64,000 nucleotides of DNA. Origin: Leishmania donovani (Eukaryota > Euglenozoa > Kinetoplastea > Trypanosomatida > Trypanosomatidae). This document shows, piece by piece, positions 9,888-19,422 of the stretch. Position numbers and translations under genes: made by a program. The notes beneath the pieces were generated by a model. The model was given only the letters and a program-made list of their open reading frames with translations, did not search any database and had not been told where the DNA came from. Positions within the stretch are counted from its first letter, which is position 1; each line of letters opens with the position of its first letter. The stretch spans positions 139,501 through 203,500 of the forward strand of contig NC_018257.1 in assembly GCF_000227135.1 (NCBI RefSeq), written 5' to 3'.

Positions 9888-11234
9888 TTAGTAGCGCCGA
9901 CGGTTCTTTTTCTGCTTTTCGGCAGCTAAGGCGGCAGCGGCGTGGGAGCGCTCCTGCATCATGGCGTGTGTCAGATACGTGGTCGCGAAGGAGGCGCCGA
10001 GGATCGGGTGCCAGAGCTCGGCGAGGTCCTTCTGCAGCGCACTCGAGTTCTTGGTGACCCACAACTCCAGCCAGTAGGCGCGCTCGCGGACCTTCAACAC
10101 CACACCGTTGACGGTCTCGCGCACCGATGGGGACCACGAGTCTCCGATGGTGCGGCACAGCAGCAGCTCCCACGCCTCATCGACCTGGGCAGCAGTCGCC
10201 TTCACTTTCACGATGCCGCCATCTCGGTTCGCGGGGTCTTCCCACTTGGGGTCGATGCCGTCCCGGAAGAGATACAGCGTGCTGAGCTGCAGCTCGGATG
10301 GGGCCGCGATGTTGTTCACCACCCTCCAGAAGGTCAGGATACTGTCCACGCGGAATACCAACGTGGGGTTGTAGTCCTCTTCCTTAATGTTCTCGCCCAG
10401 CGTGGTGGGAAGGTAGAAGAGACACCAAAGATCGTCCAGCATCATCTCGATATTGTCCTTGGCCGGGTCCTCAGAGGGGGCGAGGGCAAGCGGGGATGGC
10501 TGTGTCAGCACCACACGCGCCAGGGTGCGCTGCGGCACGTAGGCGGCGGCAGCTGCATTCAGGGCACTGTTTTTGCTAATGGCCTCGATCTCAGAGGCGC
10601 TCTTGGCGCTCAGACGAGAGGGCTGGATGATGGGAGAGTTCTGGAGGCTGCGGCGCGCCGCACCGGGCAGCGACGGCGCGTGGACAGCAGCGGCAGCGGC
10701 TCCAGCGGGAGTCTTGGCAAGCTCCATGTCCGCCGTGGACGTGGGCAGCGCCTCAAGCCCGCCGTCCGGGCCGTTGCGCCGCCCCGGCATGAACTCCGTG
10801 GCGTTGGGGTTCATGTGGTGGCGCGGAACCGTGGCAGGACTAAAGCGGGTCGGCACACTGCGTGCCGCAACAGCGGGGCTACGCTCACCTGGCGCCGTTG
10901 CAGGGGACGAAGGCGGGATCGAGTTCGACACCACGGAGGCAGTCGGGGGTGCTGAATGCATGGGTGGCAGCGGAGACGCAGGTTGCAGAGGGGGCATCCA
11001 CGCCTTGGATGCGGCAAACGTCTGGCACCCCGCCGCGAAAAAGGGCGCGTAGTTTTTCTCTGGCATCGGCGGCGGCGGCATCGGGTACGTGGTGTTGACG
11101 CCAGTGCGAGTCACGCTGATCTTTGACTTGGCCGGAGCCGGCAACCTTGGCGGCGCCGCAGCCGCCGTCTTTTTCATCGTGACAGCGAAGGAAGGGCTGT
11201 ACTCGGCGGCCCTCACATCGAGAGGGGTAGACAT
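9888..11234 (-). CDS. EIF4E4: Translation initiation factor eIF4E, N-terminally extended trypanosomatid form (eIF4E4-like)
   Basis: 448 residues, ATG at 11234. About 260 N-terminal residues are disordered, rich in Pro, Ala and Ser, with several SP/TP sites. They carry short motifs such as LDVRAAEYSPSF (5-16) and NPNATEFMPG (142-151). These resemble the PABP1-contacting boxes known in eIF4E3/eIF4E4 of this group. The eIF4E fold starts near 265 (DDLWCLFYLPTTLG) and includes TFWRVVNNI (301-309), KWED (330-333) and W355. It binds mRNA cap and recruits eIF4G. The residue aligning with mammalian cap-stacking Trp56 falls near Tyr288/Glu286 rather than a Trp. Length and extension fit eIF4E4; eIF4E3 is the alternative. 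The long leader without AG is described separately. Confidence 0.88.
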   Translation of the reverse strand: MSTPLDVRAAEYSPSFAVTMKKTAAAAPPRLPAPAKSKISVTRTGVNTTYPMPPPPMPEKNYAPFFAAGCQTFAASKAWMPPLQPASPLPPMHSAPPTASVVSNSIPPSSPATAPGERSPAVAARSVPTRFSPATVPRHHMNPNATEFMPGRRNGPDGGLEALPTSTADMELAKTPAGAAAAAVHAPSLPGAARRSLQNSPIIQPSRLSAKSASEIEAISKNSALNAAAAAYVPQRTLARVVLTQPSPLALAPSEDPAKDNIEMMLDDLWCLFYLPTTLGENIKEEDYNPTLVFRVDSILTFWRVVNNIAAPSELQLSTLYLFRDGIDPKWEDPANRDGGIVKVKATAAQVDEAWELLLCRTIGDSWSPSVRETVNGVVLKVRERAYWLELWVTKNSSALQKDLAELWHPILGASFATTYLTHAMMQERSHAAAALAAEKQKKNRRRY

Positions 11235-11461
11235 TGGCGCAGCGGGTGCGGCAGCGGGCCAGAGCGCCGTCGATAAGATACAAAAACGCGAAGAGTGTAG
11301 AACAGGAGAGAAACCCACACCAGCACAGCCGACGGTGGAGGCGGGGAAAGTGAGAGGCACCGAGAATGGAGGTCGGAGGCGCACGCACACACAAGCAGCC
11401 ACGCGCAGCGAAAAGATGCAGATGCAAGTGAAGACGGCGCCGTTGTGATTGCGCGTGGCGA
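11214..11461 (-). promoter_or_regulatory. AG-free stretch spanning the eIF4E4 leader
   Basis: The + strand has no CT dinucleotide from 11214 to 11461, so the minus (mRNA) strand has no AG across the leader and first codons. Pyrimidine-rich pieces inside it (near 11290-11315) could otherwise act as cryptic acceptors. Directly seen; the reason for it is inference. Confidence 0.6.
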
Positions 11462-11477
11462 CTGGTGACTCGCGTAA

Positions 11478-11520
11478 CTGCGTAGTACGCAAAGAGAGCC
11501 GGAGGAGAGAGAGGGACGGC
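11478..11520 (-). promoter_or_regulatory. Predicted trans-splice acceptor of eIF4E4
   Basis: A C/T-rich tract (complement of about 11491-11517) is followed by AG at 11479-11478. Further AGs lie at about 11470 and 11463. None follows until inside the ORF. Confidence 0.5.
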
Positions 11521-12568
11521 GGTGTTTAGAGGAGTGATAGGCAGAAGAAGGCAGAGGTAAAATTGGCTAGAGAGAAAGAGAGCGCGCGCATGTAGTTCCG
11601 CACAGGCACGCCTACAGGGAAGAATTGTAAAAGGATTCGTCACACGGGGAGTGGCGCAAACCACCCCTCCGCACCTCGCATACCTTCTATACCCCCCCCC
11701 CACACACACACCACCACCACCGCAGCGAACGACACCCTTACGAGCATCAGCAGCCATCCCGGGCCAGAGGCGGGTAGCGCTGCATGCGCGTGCTGTGCTG
11801 CAGAGCAGCACAGGCTTGAGCCCGGCTCGCTCAAATAAAGATAAACGCCCTTTTGGGTTTGGAGAGACGCTTAGCGCACAAAAAAATACACGAGAAAGAT
11901 CAGACGCGCGCAGAGGGAGGCACATGCACCCACATACGCACACATGCATACACATACATGTGTGTGTATGTGTGTGTGTGGTCGAAATTAGTACGAGAAC
12001 AGAAGAACCGTTGCAACTAGGCGGAGCTCCATAGAGAGGGAGAGAGATGCATGTGTGCGTCCCTCGCCGTTCCCGTGTCTGTGCGCGGGTGCGTGTGACC
12101 GGAGGTTTACTTCGGTGGTGCGACGGAGAAAGATAACGAGGATAGAGCAGATGAGAGACAGAGACGGAGAGGCCTTCGCTCCTTCACGCAACCATCCACC
12201 GCGACACCGCGACACCTCCCACGCACACGCGAGCCGCAAGGCGTACGCCGCGCAGACGCACACACAGACACGAGCGCGGCCTTTGCCACGGAGTCGTGCG
12301 GGCATCTTCATCGTGCCTATCAGGATACTTGGTGAAGAGCACAAAGCCAAAATAATCTCCCGCCCTCACCGCACCTCATCCATTTCCTCCCTCTGTCCGC
12401 AGTATACCGCACGCCAAGTCTCTCTGCGGTCCGCCACTAAACACATATGCAGAGCGGTGGAAGGGGGGGGAAAGTGCGAGAAGAGCGCCACATCAGTCAC
12501 CTCTGAGACGAGCTTCGGAGAATGGGAGTTGGAGAGTCGACCGAGCAGAATGGCGTCGTGCGCTGCCT
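11521..12568. other. Intergenic: 3' UTR of AspRS
   Basis: No gene seen. It contains a C-run near 11691-11701, CA/TG-rich DNA at about 11925-11982 with alternating tgtgtgtatgtgtgtgtgtg, and GA-rich tracts. Confidence 0.6.
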
Positions 12569-14221
12569 CTACGGCGTCGTGCGCTGAGGGTCACGCGGAA
12601 AGAGCGAAGCAAGGCGCACGTTGCTCAGCCCAAGGTACAGCATCACCACGCGCTCCAGCCCAACGCCAAAGCCGCCGTGCGGCCACGCACCAAGACGGAA
12701 GGAGTCGACGTACTCCTTGATCGGTGTGAGATCCACGTTCAGCATCTTGGCGCGCGCCAGCAGCAGATCGGGGTCGTGGATGCGCTGCGCTCCGCTGGAG
12801 ATCTCCTCACCGCGGATGAACATATCGTACGAGTTCGTGAAGCGCACGTCGTCCTTGCACTCCATCGTGTAGAACGGGCGCACCGAGGACGGAAAGCGGT
12901 CCGAGATGAAGAAGTCCGTGCCGTAGCGCTCCTTCACAAGCTTGCCGAGCAGCTTCTCGTTCGTCGTGTTGATGTCATCCGTCGGCGCCATCTTCTCGTC
13001 CAGCACAGTGTTCAGCAGCTCAATGCAGTGCATGTAGTTGATGCGCAGCATACGGCTATCCATGTTGTGCACGCGTGCCTGGAACTTGTCTGTCGGCACC
13101 ACGTTCTCCGAGATGACGCCAACGCCGAGCTCCTTCATCTTCTCCGGTGTGAGCTTCCACACAAGAGGTTCAAAGGGGTACTGCTGGCACACGTTCTTCA
13201 GCTCCTTTGTGTGAGTGGCAAGGTGCTCGAAAATGTAGTTGAATAGGCTCTCCGCCACATCCAGCACCTCGTAGTAGTGCTCATCGATGCGCATCTCCAC
13301 GTCCAACCCAACAAACTCCGTCAGGTGGCGGTGCGTGTTGCTGTTCTCTGAGCGGAACACCGGTCCCACCTCGAACACGCGCGGTACATCGCCCTGCAGC
13401 ACCATCTGCTTGTACAGTTGTGGCGACTGGGCAAGGTACGCAAAGCGGTTGAAGTACTCCAGCTTGAACACGTTGGCGCCGCCCTCGCTTGGCGCGTTGA
13501 TGATCTTGGGCGAGTGGATCTCACAGAAGTCGTTGTCGATAAGAAACTGGCGGAAGTACTGGCACACGCGCGACTGAAGGCGGAAGATGGCGCCGGACGC
13601 TGGTGTGCGCAGGTCCATCCAGCGGCTATTCAGGCGAGTGTCGAGGTTCACCTTCGCACCCTCGTCCGACTCCTTGCGGCTCGCGTCCTCTAGCGTGAAC
13701 GGCAGCGTACGCAGCGACTCCGTCACGGTGTGGATCTTCTTCACCTTCAGCTCGATGTCCGAGTGCGACGTCGACGTAATGGGCTGCTCCACCTTGCACA
13801 CCGTCGCCTCCACGTCAACAATCGACTCTGTCGCGATCTGCCCCATGAAGTCGATCATCTCCTTTGGCACATTGCCTTCCACGGCAGCCATCGCCTGCAC
13901 CGAGTCGCTCCCGTCGCGCAGCACCATGAACGCCATCTTGCCCTTCTTGCGCGTCGTCGACACGCGGGCACGGATCAGCACCGTCTTGCTCACCAACTCC
14001 GGCTGCGACAGCTTCGCGACCGGGATGTGAGTGCGCGACTTATACGTCGTCGACTGCACCATTGGTGCGGCACCAAACACGTCCTTGTACTTCTCCACAA
14101 GAGCCGCCTTTTCCTCCGCGCGGGCCTTCTCCTCCGCCAGGCGCGCCGCCTTACGGGCCTCTTTGTCGCTCATCTTCTTCTCCATGGCTGGTGCGCCGGC
14201 ATCGGCGTGGTTTGAGTTCAT
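12569..14221 (-). CDS. Aspartyl-tRNA synthetase (class IIb, cytosolic type)
   Basis: 550 residues, ATG at 14221. Residues about 14-45 are a Lys/Ala/Glu-rich helix (SDKEARKAARLAEEKARAEE), as in eukaryotic AspRS. An OB-fold anticodon-binding domain follows (KTVLIRARVSTTRKKGKMAFMVLRDG). The class II catalytic core has motif 2 (VFRSENSNTHRHLTEF) and motif 3 with GVGLERVVMLYLGL and the family-typical SLFPRDPQR C-terminus. The SEGGANVFKL and SPQLYKQM segments are typical of the aspartyl/asparaginyl subclass. The enzyme charges tRNA-Asp using ATP. No mitochondrial presequence is seen. A second in-frame ATG lies at 14185. Confidence 0.95.
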   Translation of the reverse strand: MNSNHADAGAPAMEKKMSDKEARKAARLAEEKARAEEKAALVEKYKDVFGAAPMVQSTTYKSRTHIPVAKLSQPELVSKTVLIRARVSTTRKKGKMAFMVLRDGSDSVQAMAAVEGNVPKEMIDFMGQIATESIVDVEATVCKVEQPITSTSHSDIELKVKKIHTVTESLRTLPFTLEDASRKESDEGAKVNLDTRLNSRWMDLRTPASGAIFRLQSRVCQYFRQFLIDNDFCEIHSPKIINAPSEGGANVFKLEYFNRFAYLAQSPQLYKQMVLQGDVPRVFEVGPVFRSENSNTHRHLTEFVGLDVEMRIDEHYYEVLDVAESLFNYIFEHLATHTKELKNVCQQYPFEPLVWKLTPEKMKELGVGVISENVVPTDKFQARVHNMDSRMLRINYMHCIELLNTVLDEKMAPTDDINTTNEKLLGKLVKERYGTDFFISDRFPSSVRPFYTMECKDDVRFTNSYDMFIRGEEISSGAQRIHDPDLLLARAKMLNVDLTPIKEYVDSFRLGAWPHGGFGVGLERVVMLYLGLSNVRLASLFPRDPQRTTP

Positions 14222-14275
14222 GTTGCCGCGTTCGATCGAAGGAGAGGGGGAGACAGAGAAACAACCAAAACGCTC

Positions 14276-14297
14276 TTTTTTTTTTTGGGGGGGGGGG
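14276..14297. repeat. Adjacent homopolymers T11-G11 in the AspRS leader
   Basis: On the mRNA strand this is C11 followed by A11, then an AG, about 55-75 nt before the AspRS ATG. The C-run may serve as the pyrimidine tract for splicing. Confidence 0.8.
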
Positions 14298-14404
14298 CGA
14301 TGCGCGGAGGCGGAGGCGTTTTTGCTTATTCTCTCGTCGATTATGGATGCTAGTCGAAGCGCTTGAACTGCCAAACAAAAAAGAAGGAAGAGAAGGAGCG
14401 CTTC

Positions 14405-14422
14405 TGTGTGTGTGTGTGTGTG
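14405..14422. repeat. (TG)n microsatellite upstream of AspRS
   Basis: About nine TG units on the + strand, (CA)n on the transcribed strand. Confidence 0.85.
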
Positions 14423-15199
14423 TCTGAAGCGGGAGGGTGAACTGTCGATGGACAGGTGTGTTTGATGCGTGATATGTATCGAGGTATGAAGAGGGAGGGT
14501 GGGAGGAAAGTTGAAGGTTTGTCCACAGATGTGCGTCGTTCTATATTGGGAAGTTGCGAGCCACATTGCAGTACACCACTGTGGCAAGACATGGACGAGC
14601 CTGGCGTCCCTTTTCCTCACACTGGCAGCGCCTTCACAAAGAAGAGGCCACGTGAGCTGTGCAGCGAGTGAAGATGAGGTCTTGCTTGCTGTTCTGCCTC
14701 GATCTGCATTGCCGCCTCAATCCCTCACACAAGCCTGCGGTGTGCAATGAAGAAAGTCCGCTCATAATGCAGACACGTACGTGCATGCGTGCGTGGGGGG
14801 GGAGACGGGTGTGATGATGCCCGCGCATGTACACTTGGAGCGTCGTCGTTTCTAGGGAGTGCTTCCTGATCGGTACGAGTTCCGCCCCCTTCCCAGCCAA
14901 GCGCCGCGTTTCGTCTCCCACTGCTTTCTTGGCTATTGCTCTGTGAAGTCAACGCATCCAACACATAGGCACGAGCGTGTACGCACACGTCGGCGCGCGG
15001 CGCAACGCGGCCCTACGCAAGAGAGGCAGGAAGGCGACCAGCATTGTCGCTTGCTCAGAGCAGGGTTGGGGGAGGGGGGAATCTTATCGTGCGCGCAGCA
15101 CCCCGCTACTACTTGGCAGGAGGGCTCGCGCCGCCTCATCGCACGTCCATCTCTGTGCCACGCCCGTTCCCGCCTCCAACGCGCTACATTGCGTGCTTG
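14423..15199. other. Intergenic: 3' UTR of the unknown 667-residue gene, AspRS upstream DNA
   Basis: No gene seen. Short GA-rich and CA-rich tracts only. Confidence 0.6.
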
Positions 15200-17203
15200 T
15201 CAAGTCTTGGTCACCGACTCCTCCAGCCCCGCCACGTCAGCGTCGACCTCCACCACTTCTCTTTTCCTCACAATTTTGCTGTCGCGCCGCTGCGCCTTCT
15301 CGAGCGCCTCCATATCCTGCAGCCGCCGAATTGTGAACGCCTCTTGCTGGGGCGGTCCACCCACCACGGCGCCCCCACCACCTCGGCACTTTTCGATCAG
15401 CAGCCACTGTGGCAGCACGCGCCCTAGTTGAGCAAGGCCGATGCCTTCTATAACGCGGCGCACCAACGGGTCCAGCTTGTGTAGCACCTCGGCTGATGGG
15501 CACGGTGTGTCCTTGTCAGGTATCTTGGCATAGAGGGCGGCGACGAGGTCCAGCGGCTGCCGCTCCGAGGCGCGGCGGATCAGCACCTTAGTGGGATCCT
15601 CCTCCTCCGCGAAGTCGACGGAGAAGTAGTGAGGATGGGTGGCGAGCCACGGCGCGATCTTGGTGGGAAGGCCGGAGGCGCGCATCTCAACAGGCAGCAG
15701 CTGCATCGCGTCGCGCAGGTTGAGCGTCTTGTATGGCGGAAAGCGATCGTACCAGGCGTTGAGAATCTGCTCTCGGGTGTACACGACGGGTGTGGGCGGC
15801 GCAGAAGTCGCACCCGACGGCCCCGCCGCAGCCGCTGGCGACACAGGCGGCTCCGATGGTGCCCCTTGCTGTGACGACGACGACGCTGCTGAGGGCGTTG
15901 CAGCACTGGAGTCCCTCGCAGTAACAGCCTGATCATCCGCGCCTGCGGAGGCCGCGTTCGCGCTGGCGGAGGTCGGCGGCGACGGCGAAGACACGAAAAT
16001 CCACATGGACACCTGAAGCATGTCCGTCGACACCGCAAGTGACCGGCCGTGAGCACGCAAAAAGCCAGCAAAGCTGCGGTATCGCCGCTTGATCTCCTGC
16101 TTCTGTGCGCGGGTGAGCTGCTCATACAGCGGGGTAATGCTGACCCAGTGAGGGATGTCGCTGTCACAAACATGACGCTTGATGAGCGCTGCCACCTCTG
16201 GAAGGGGGGAGGTGTCCAACGTGAACTCGTCGAGCGCCAGAGGGGCAAGGTGGGGTGGCCGGCGCCGGATGCGTCCGTCGACGACCTGGAACTCCTCTGG
16301 CATTTTGCCGGCAATGGAGAAGAGGCCGCCTTGGCAGTTGAAGTACGGGTGAAACAATATATCCTCCGAAATGCTCTCCTCCAGTGCATCTATGGCGGTG
16401 AACTCCGCCGGCACGAGACTGCGCAGGCGGTCCAGTACTGGAACTCGCTCCTCCAGCCGCACGCGCATGGCCGGCGGCGGGGCAGGTGGCGTGAGGAGCA
16501 CTCGCTGCATACCATTGGACTCGATGTTCTCGGCGCAGACGATGAACTCCGGCTTCACCACGTAGCTGGTTGTCTGGCCAACGTCTGACATCATGTACTT
16601 GTCATCTGCCACGCCGCGCTGCGGATGTATCAGGTCGGGGTGCAGCCGCACGTTGATGCGGCCGGAATCGACGACGAGGACGTCAAAGATAAAAGGAAAC
16701 TTTTTGAAGAAGTTGACGAGGCGACCGCGGCCCGTGATCTCCTCGCGTATTGCATCCGGCAGCAACGACGCGACACACTGGAAAGAGACGTAATAGGTCG
16801 GTACGTAGAGCACAAAGGTGTTGGCGACCTCCTGTGGCGAGAGCATGTATATGCTTGCGCCGTGGCTCGTGCCTCCACCGTGGGCCGGCGTGAGACGTGC
16901 GGAAGATAGCGGTGGTGGTGGTGGGAGAAAGCTGCCGGTGCGACCTGCTGCAGGACCACCAAGCGAGGGCAGTGGAGGAAGGGGTCTCCTGCTTGCGCTT
17001 CCGGCGTGGCGCCTTGCCATGGCGGCGGCGCTGTGGAAACATGTCGCGGCAAAGTGGTGGGAAGCTGGTGTGGGGACACTCCGACAAGGTCTCAGTGCGC
17101 CGGTGACGTGCTCCGCGTGTTGCAGAAACATCCACAGCGCGGTGTCACTGCCGAGGAACCGGCTGTGCAGGAGAGGCGACGGCCCGCAGCCCACCCTGTA
17201 CAT
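15200..17203 (-). CDS. Unrecognised trypanosomatid protein, probably mitochondrial, with repeated winged-helix-like modules
   Basis: 667 residues from ATG 17203. A further in-frame ATG at 17365 is disfavoured because the predicted acceptor lies at 17300. The N-terminus (MYRVGCGPSPLLHSRFLG) is basic and lacks acidic residues for its first 19 positions, compatible with mitochondrial import. A Pro-rich stretch covers 70-110. From 130 on, similar units recur: a Leu/Pro helix, then an aromatic ...F..HP.YF.V turn and a basic beta strand. Examples are FFKKFPFIFDVLVVD (165-179), FAGFLRAHGRSLAVS (378-392) and IAPWLATHPHYFSVD (516-530). Residues 405-475 are a Ser/Ala/Pro linker. I cannot name a family; the pattern suggests RNA-interacting modules of kinetoplastid mitochondrial RNA processing or ribosome proteins, but this is inference. 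Confidence 0.75.
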   Translation of the reverse strand: MYRVGCGPSPLLHSRFLGSDTALWMFLQHAEHVTGALRPCRSVPTPASHHFAATCFHSAAAMARRHAGSASRRPLPPLPSLGGPAAGRTGSFLPPPPPLSSARLTPAHGGGTSHGASIYMLSPQEVANTFVLYVPTYYVSFQCVASLLPDAIREEITGRGRLVNFFKKFPFIFDVLVVDSGRINVRLHPDLIHPQRGVADDKYMMSDVGQTTSYVVKPEFIVCAENIESNGMQRVLLTPPAPPPAMRVRLEERVPVLDRLRSLVPAEFTAIDALEESISEDILFHPYFNCQGGLFSIAGKMPEEFQVVDGRIRRRPPHLAPLALDEFTLDTSPLPEVAALIKRHVCDSDIPHWVSITPLYEQLTRAQKQEIKRRYRSFAGFLRAHGRSLAVSTDMLQVSMWIFVSSPSPPTSASANAASAGADDQAVTARDSSAATPSAASSSSQQGAPSEPPVSPAAAAGPSGATSAPPTPVVYTREQILNAWYDRFPPYKTLNLRDAMQLLPVEMRASGLPTKIAPWLATHPHYFSVDFAEEEDPTKVLIRRASERQPLDLVAALYAKIPDKDTPCPSAEVLHKLDPLVRRVIEGIGLAQLGRVLPQWLLIEKCRGGGGAVVGGPPQQEAFTIRRLQDMEALEKAQRRDSKIVRKREVVEVDADVAGLEESVTKT

Positions 17204-17299
17204 GACGGTGTGCGGTACACGAGCGAGAAAAATACAAGAGCAGAAGGGGCGTGAATGTTGTACGCGTGCTGTCGCTGCGCCCGCTAAATGCAAGCACTT

Positions 17300-17340
17300 C
17301 TGTGGCGATTCAGAGGGAGAAGAGGAAGGCGGAAGAGAAA
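17300..17340 (-). promoter_or_regulatory. Predicted trans-splice acceptor deciding the start of the 667-residue gene
   Basis: A C/T tract (complement of 17312-17340) is followed by AG at 17301-17300. The mRNA would begin between the two candidate ATGs (17365 and 17203), so 17203 is preferred. Confidence 0.55.
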
Positions 17341-17913
17341 GGTGTGGGATCACTGATCCGCGCATGGGGCGGCAGCGCACTACATAAGGAGTGATGGCGG
17401 CGATACCGGCGGACGATGCAGTGGCGCCGCTTCACGGGTCACGTTCACCTACCCTGCTCATGCGCGCTCGGCGCAGAACTTGTTTCCGATCAGCCCCACC
17501 CAACCCCCACGCCTCCACATCTCATAGGTGCGGCGCTTCACTTTTCCTTGTTCGCTGTGGCAGTAGTATGCGCAACAGCGCGTGAACACAGAAATCGTGG
17601 GCCTTAATCGCCTCGATACCTCTCGCGTGCGTAAGTGTGGAAGAAAGCACGATCATGCACGCAATGCGGTTGCGGCTGATGCCGGCTTACTCGTATTCGG
17701 TCCTCTCCTGCCCTGTGCGTGCACTGGTGAGGGGAGGAGGGGGCTTACTCTCTGCTCAGCTGTTGGTGCGCTTACTATCTGGCGTTAGTTAACCGGATTC
17801 AGTGCGATGAAGGAAAGCCAACAAAGCACGCCACTGCTTCTCTCGTTGTCCACAAACGAGCCGACACGGGAGGCGCGCGTGTGTTTGCTTGGGCAGCTGT
17901 GGCCCCGCACACG
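17341..17913. other. Intergenic: 3' UTR of bystin
   Basis: No gene seen in this mixed-composition spacer. Confidence 0.6.
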
Positions 17914-19323
17914 CTAGGAAACGGGTGCCGCGCCCTGCTTCATGCGCAGCGCCGCCCCAATCTCGCGGCGGATCTCGGGGGTGATCATGTAGTGAAAATG
18001 CACGTTGCACACGTTTGATAGCAGCCCCAGCTGCGCCTCGGCCAGGTCTGCCTTGTAATGCTGGATGAAGGAGAGCAGGGTCTGATGCCACAGCACCGGC
18101 AGCGCCTCCTCCTTCGTGTGCGTTTCCAAGAAGCGATGGAAGTACTTCACCAGCTCGTCGATGGCCTGATACGGCAGCGCCATCTTCTTGTCGATGAGCA
18201 CACGAAGAAAGACGGAGCACCGGCCGCTAAAGGGCTGCTGCGCGATCTTGTAGATGGTAACGGCGGTAGGCACCGGTGGCAAGTGGCAGCGCTGCAGCAC
18301 GCTTGCCACCACAAGGGCCTCACGCAGCGTGCACTCCTCATCCATTGCCAGCGGCAGCAGAAAGCCTTTGAAGAAGGCGACGGGCTTAAAGAGCGCCTTG
18401 CGCACTGCCATGTACAGAGCCGGGTGCAGTTTCTTTTCCTCGAGCAGCCGCTCGTGCACAATGGGCAGCAGCACCGCGGCGTAGAAGCGCTGCAGCATAC
18501 TCTCGTTCAAGTTGGCGGCAAAGATGCGAGTGGCCTGGTATGTGGCGTGCGGGGACCACTGATCCGGACGCGTCAGCATCAGCAGCTGCTCCCAGTTCTT
18601 CACATTTGGCAAAATCTTGAACGCCTTCGGAATCTTGCCGGAGGTGTAGCGCTTCAGCACCGTGCCGATGGCCGTGTACACGCGTGCCACACGATTGTCG
18701 ATCTTGTCCTCACTGTCCCCGTCCACCACGCGGGCGTTATCGCTCGGGCTCGGAGTTGCGCCACGGCGGGCGCCCTGCTCCTTTTCCCTAATCTTTTCCA
18801 TGATCATGTCCGCCAAGTTGCGGCTCTGCACACGCGAGGCGGGCTGGAAGGCGTTCAGCAGTCGTGCCTCTTCCTCGTCGATGCCGTACATCTCTGGGGA
18901 CACGTCCGGCACGTCCACCGGCATCTCCGATGCAATAGACTCGTTGTCGTCGTACTCCAGAACCACGTCTTCGTCATCCGCCGCCGCCTCCACCTCGTAG
19001 CGGTGCTCGCGACCTTCCGTCGTCATCTCCTCGTTGTCAATGAGGTCCTGCAGGCCGTTGTCGCGGTAGTCCTCTCCGCACACCGCGGTGGCGTTCTCTT
19101 CAGCCGTCACCTCACCCTGAATGGCCTCCAGCTGCTTCTTGGCTGTGCGCAAGATCCGTTTCGTCGTGTGGTTGGGGATGAGGTAGCCAGCCTGATCCGC
19201 GTCGTTCTCGTCTGCGGCACGGCGCGACGCGCTCTTGGCGCTGGCGAAGCGCTCTGCGTGGATATCGTCGCCAAGCGGGTTGGAGCGGTGGAGCTCCTTC
19301 TTTGCCTTTTCCTTGCCGGGCAT
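17914..19323 (-). CDS. Bystin / Enp1, 40S ribosome assembly factor
   Basis: 469 residues, ATG at 19323 (MPGKEKAKKELHRSNPL). The first about 170 residues are charged and variable, with acidic runs. The C-terminal two thirds is the bystin domain: GKIPKAFKILPNVKNWEQLL, WSPHATYQATRIFAANLN, QRFYAAVLLPIVHERL, LHPALYMAVRKALFKPVAFF and KGFLLPLA. Bystin/Enp1 binds the head of pre-40S particles in the nucleolus and leaves in the cytoplasm; it is needed for 18S rRNA maturation. Length is close to the usual 430-480. A pyrimidine tract with AG at 19398-19397 gives a leader of about 70 nt. The 438-codon + strand frame over this gene is a shadow. Confidence 0.95.
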   Translation of the reverse strand: MPGKEKAKKELHRSNPLGDDIHAERFASAKSASRRAADENDADQAGYLIPNHTTKRILRTAKKQLEAIQGEVTAEENATAVCGEDYRDNGLQDLIDNEEMTTEGREHRYEVEAAADDEDVVLEYDDNESIASEMPVDVPDVSPEMYGIDEEEARLLNAFQPASRVQSRNLADMIMEKIREKEQGARRGATPSPSDNARVVDGDSEDKIDNRVARVYTAIGTVLKRYTSGKIPKAFKILPNVKNWEQLLMLTRPDQWSPHATYQATRIFAANLNESMLQRFYAAVLLPIVHERLLEEKKLHPALYMAVRKALFKPVAFFKGFLLPLAMDEECTLREALVVASVLQRCHLPPVPTAVTIYKIAQQPFSGRCSVFLRVLIDKKMALPYQAIDELVKYFHRFLETHTKEEALPVLWHQTLLSFIQHYKADLAEAQLGLLSNVCNVHFHYMITPEIRREIGAALRMKQGAAPVS

Positions 19324-19396
19324 CCTCAGCGTGTACGTGTGAGAGAAAGAGAGAGCTTCGAGTGTGCACTGTAGATGGTGAAGTGCAGGGCAACCG

Positions 19397-19422
19397 CTAA
19401 CGTTGTGGAGGGAAAGAGAGAA
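19397..19422 (-). promoter_or_regulatory. Predicted trans-splice acceptor of bystin
   Basis: A C/T tract (complement of about 19407-19422) precedes AG at 19398-19397. Confidence 0.45.

Noticed and set aside
17204..17365. Upstream ATG (17365) for the 667-residue protein
   Set aside because: The best pyrimidine tract/AG (17300-17340) lies downstream of it, so it would be outside the mature mRNA.
18058..19374. 438-codon open frame on the + strand
   Set aside because: Antisense shadow of bystin; His/Val/Leu-rich with no domain.
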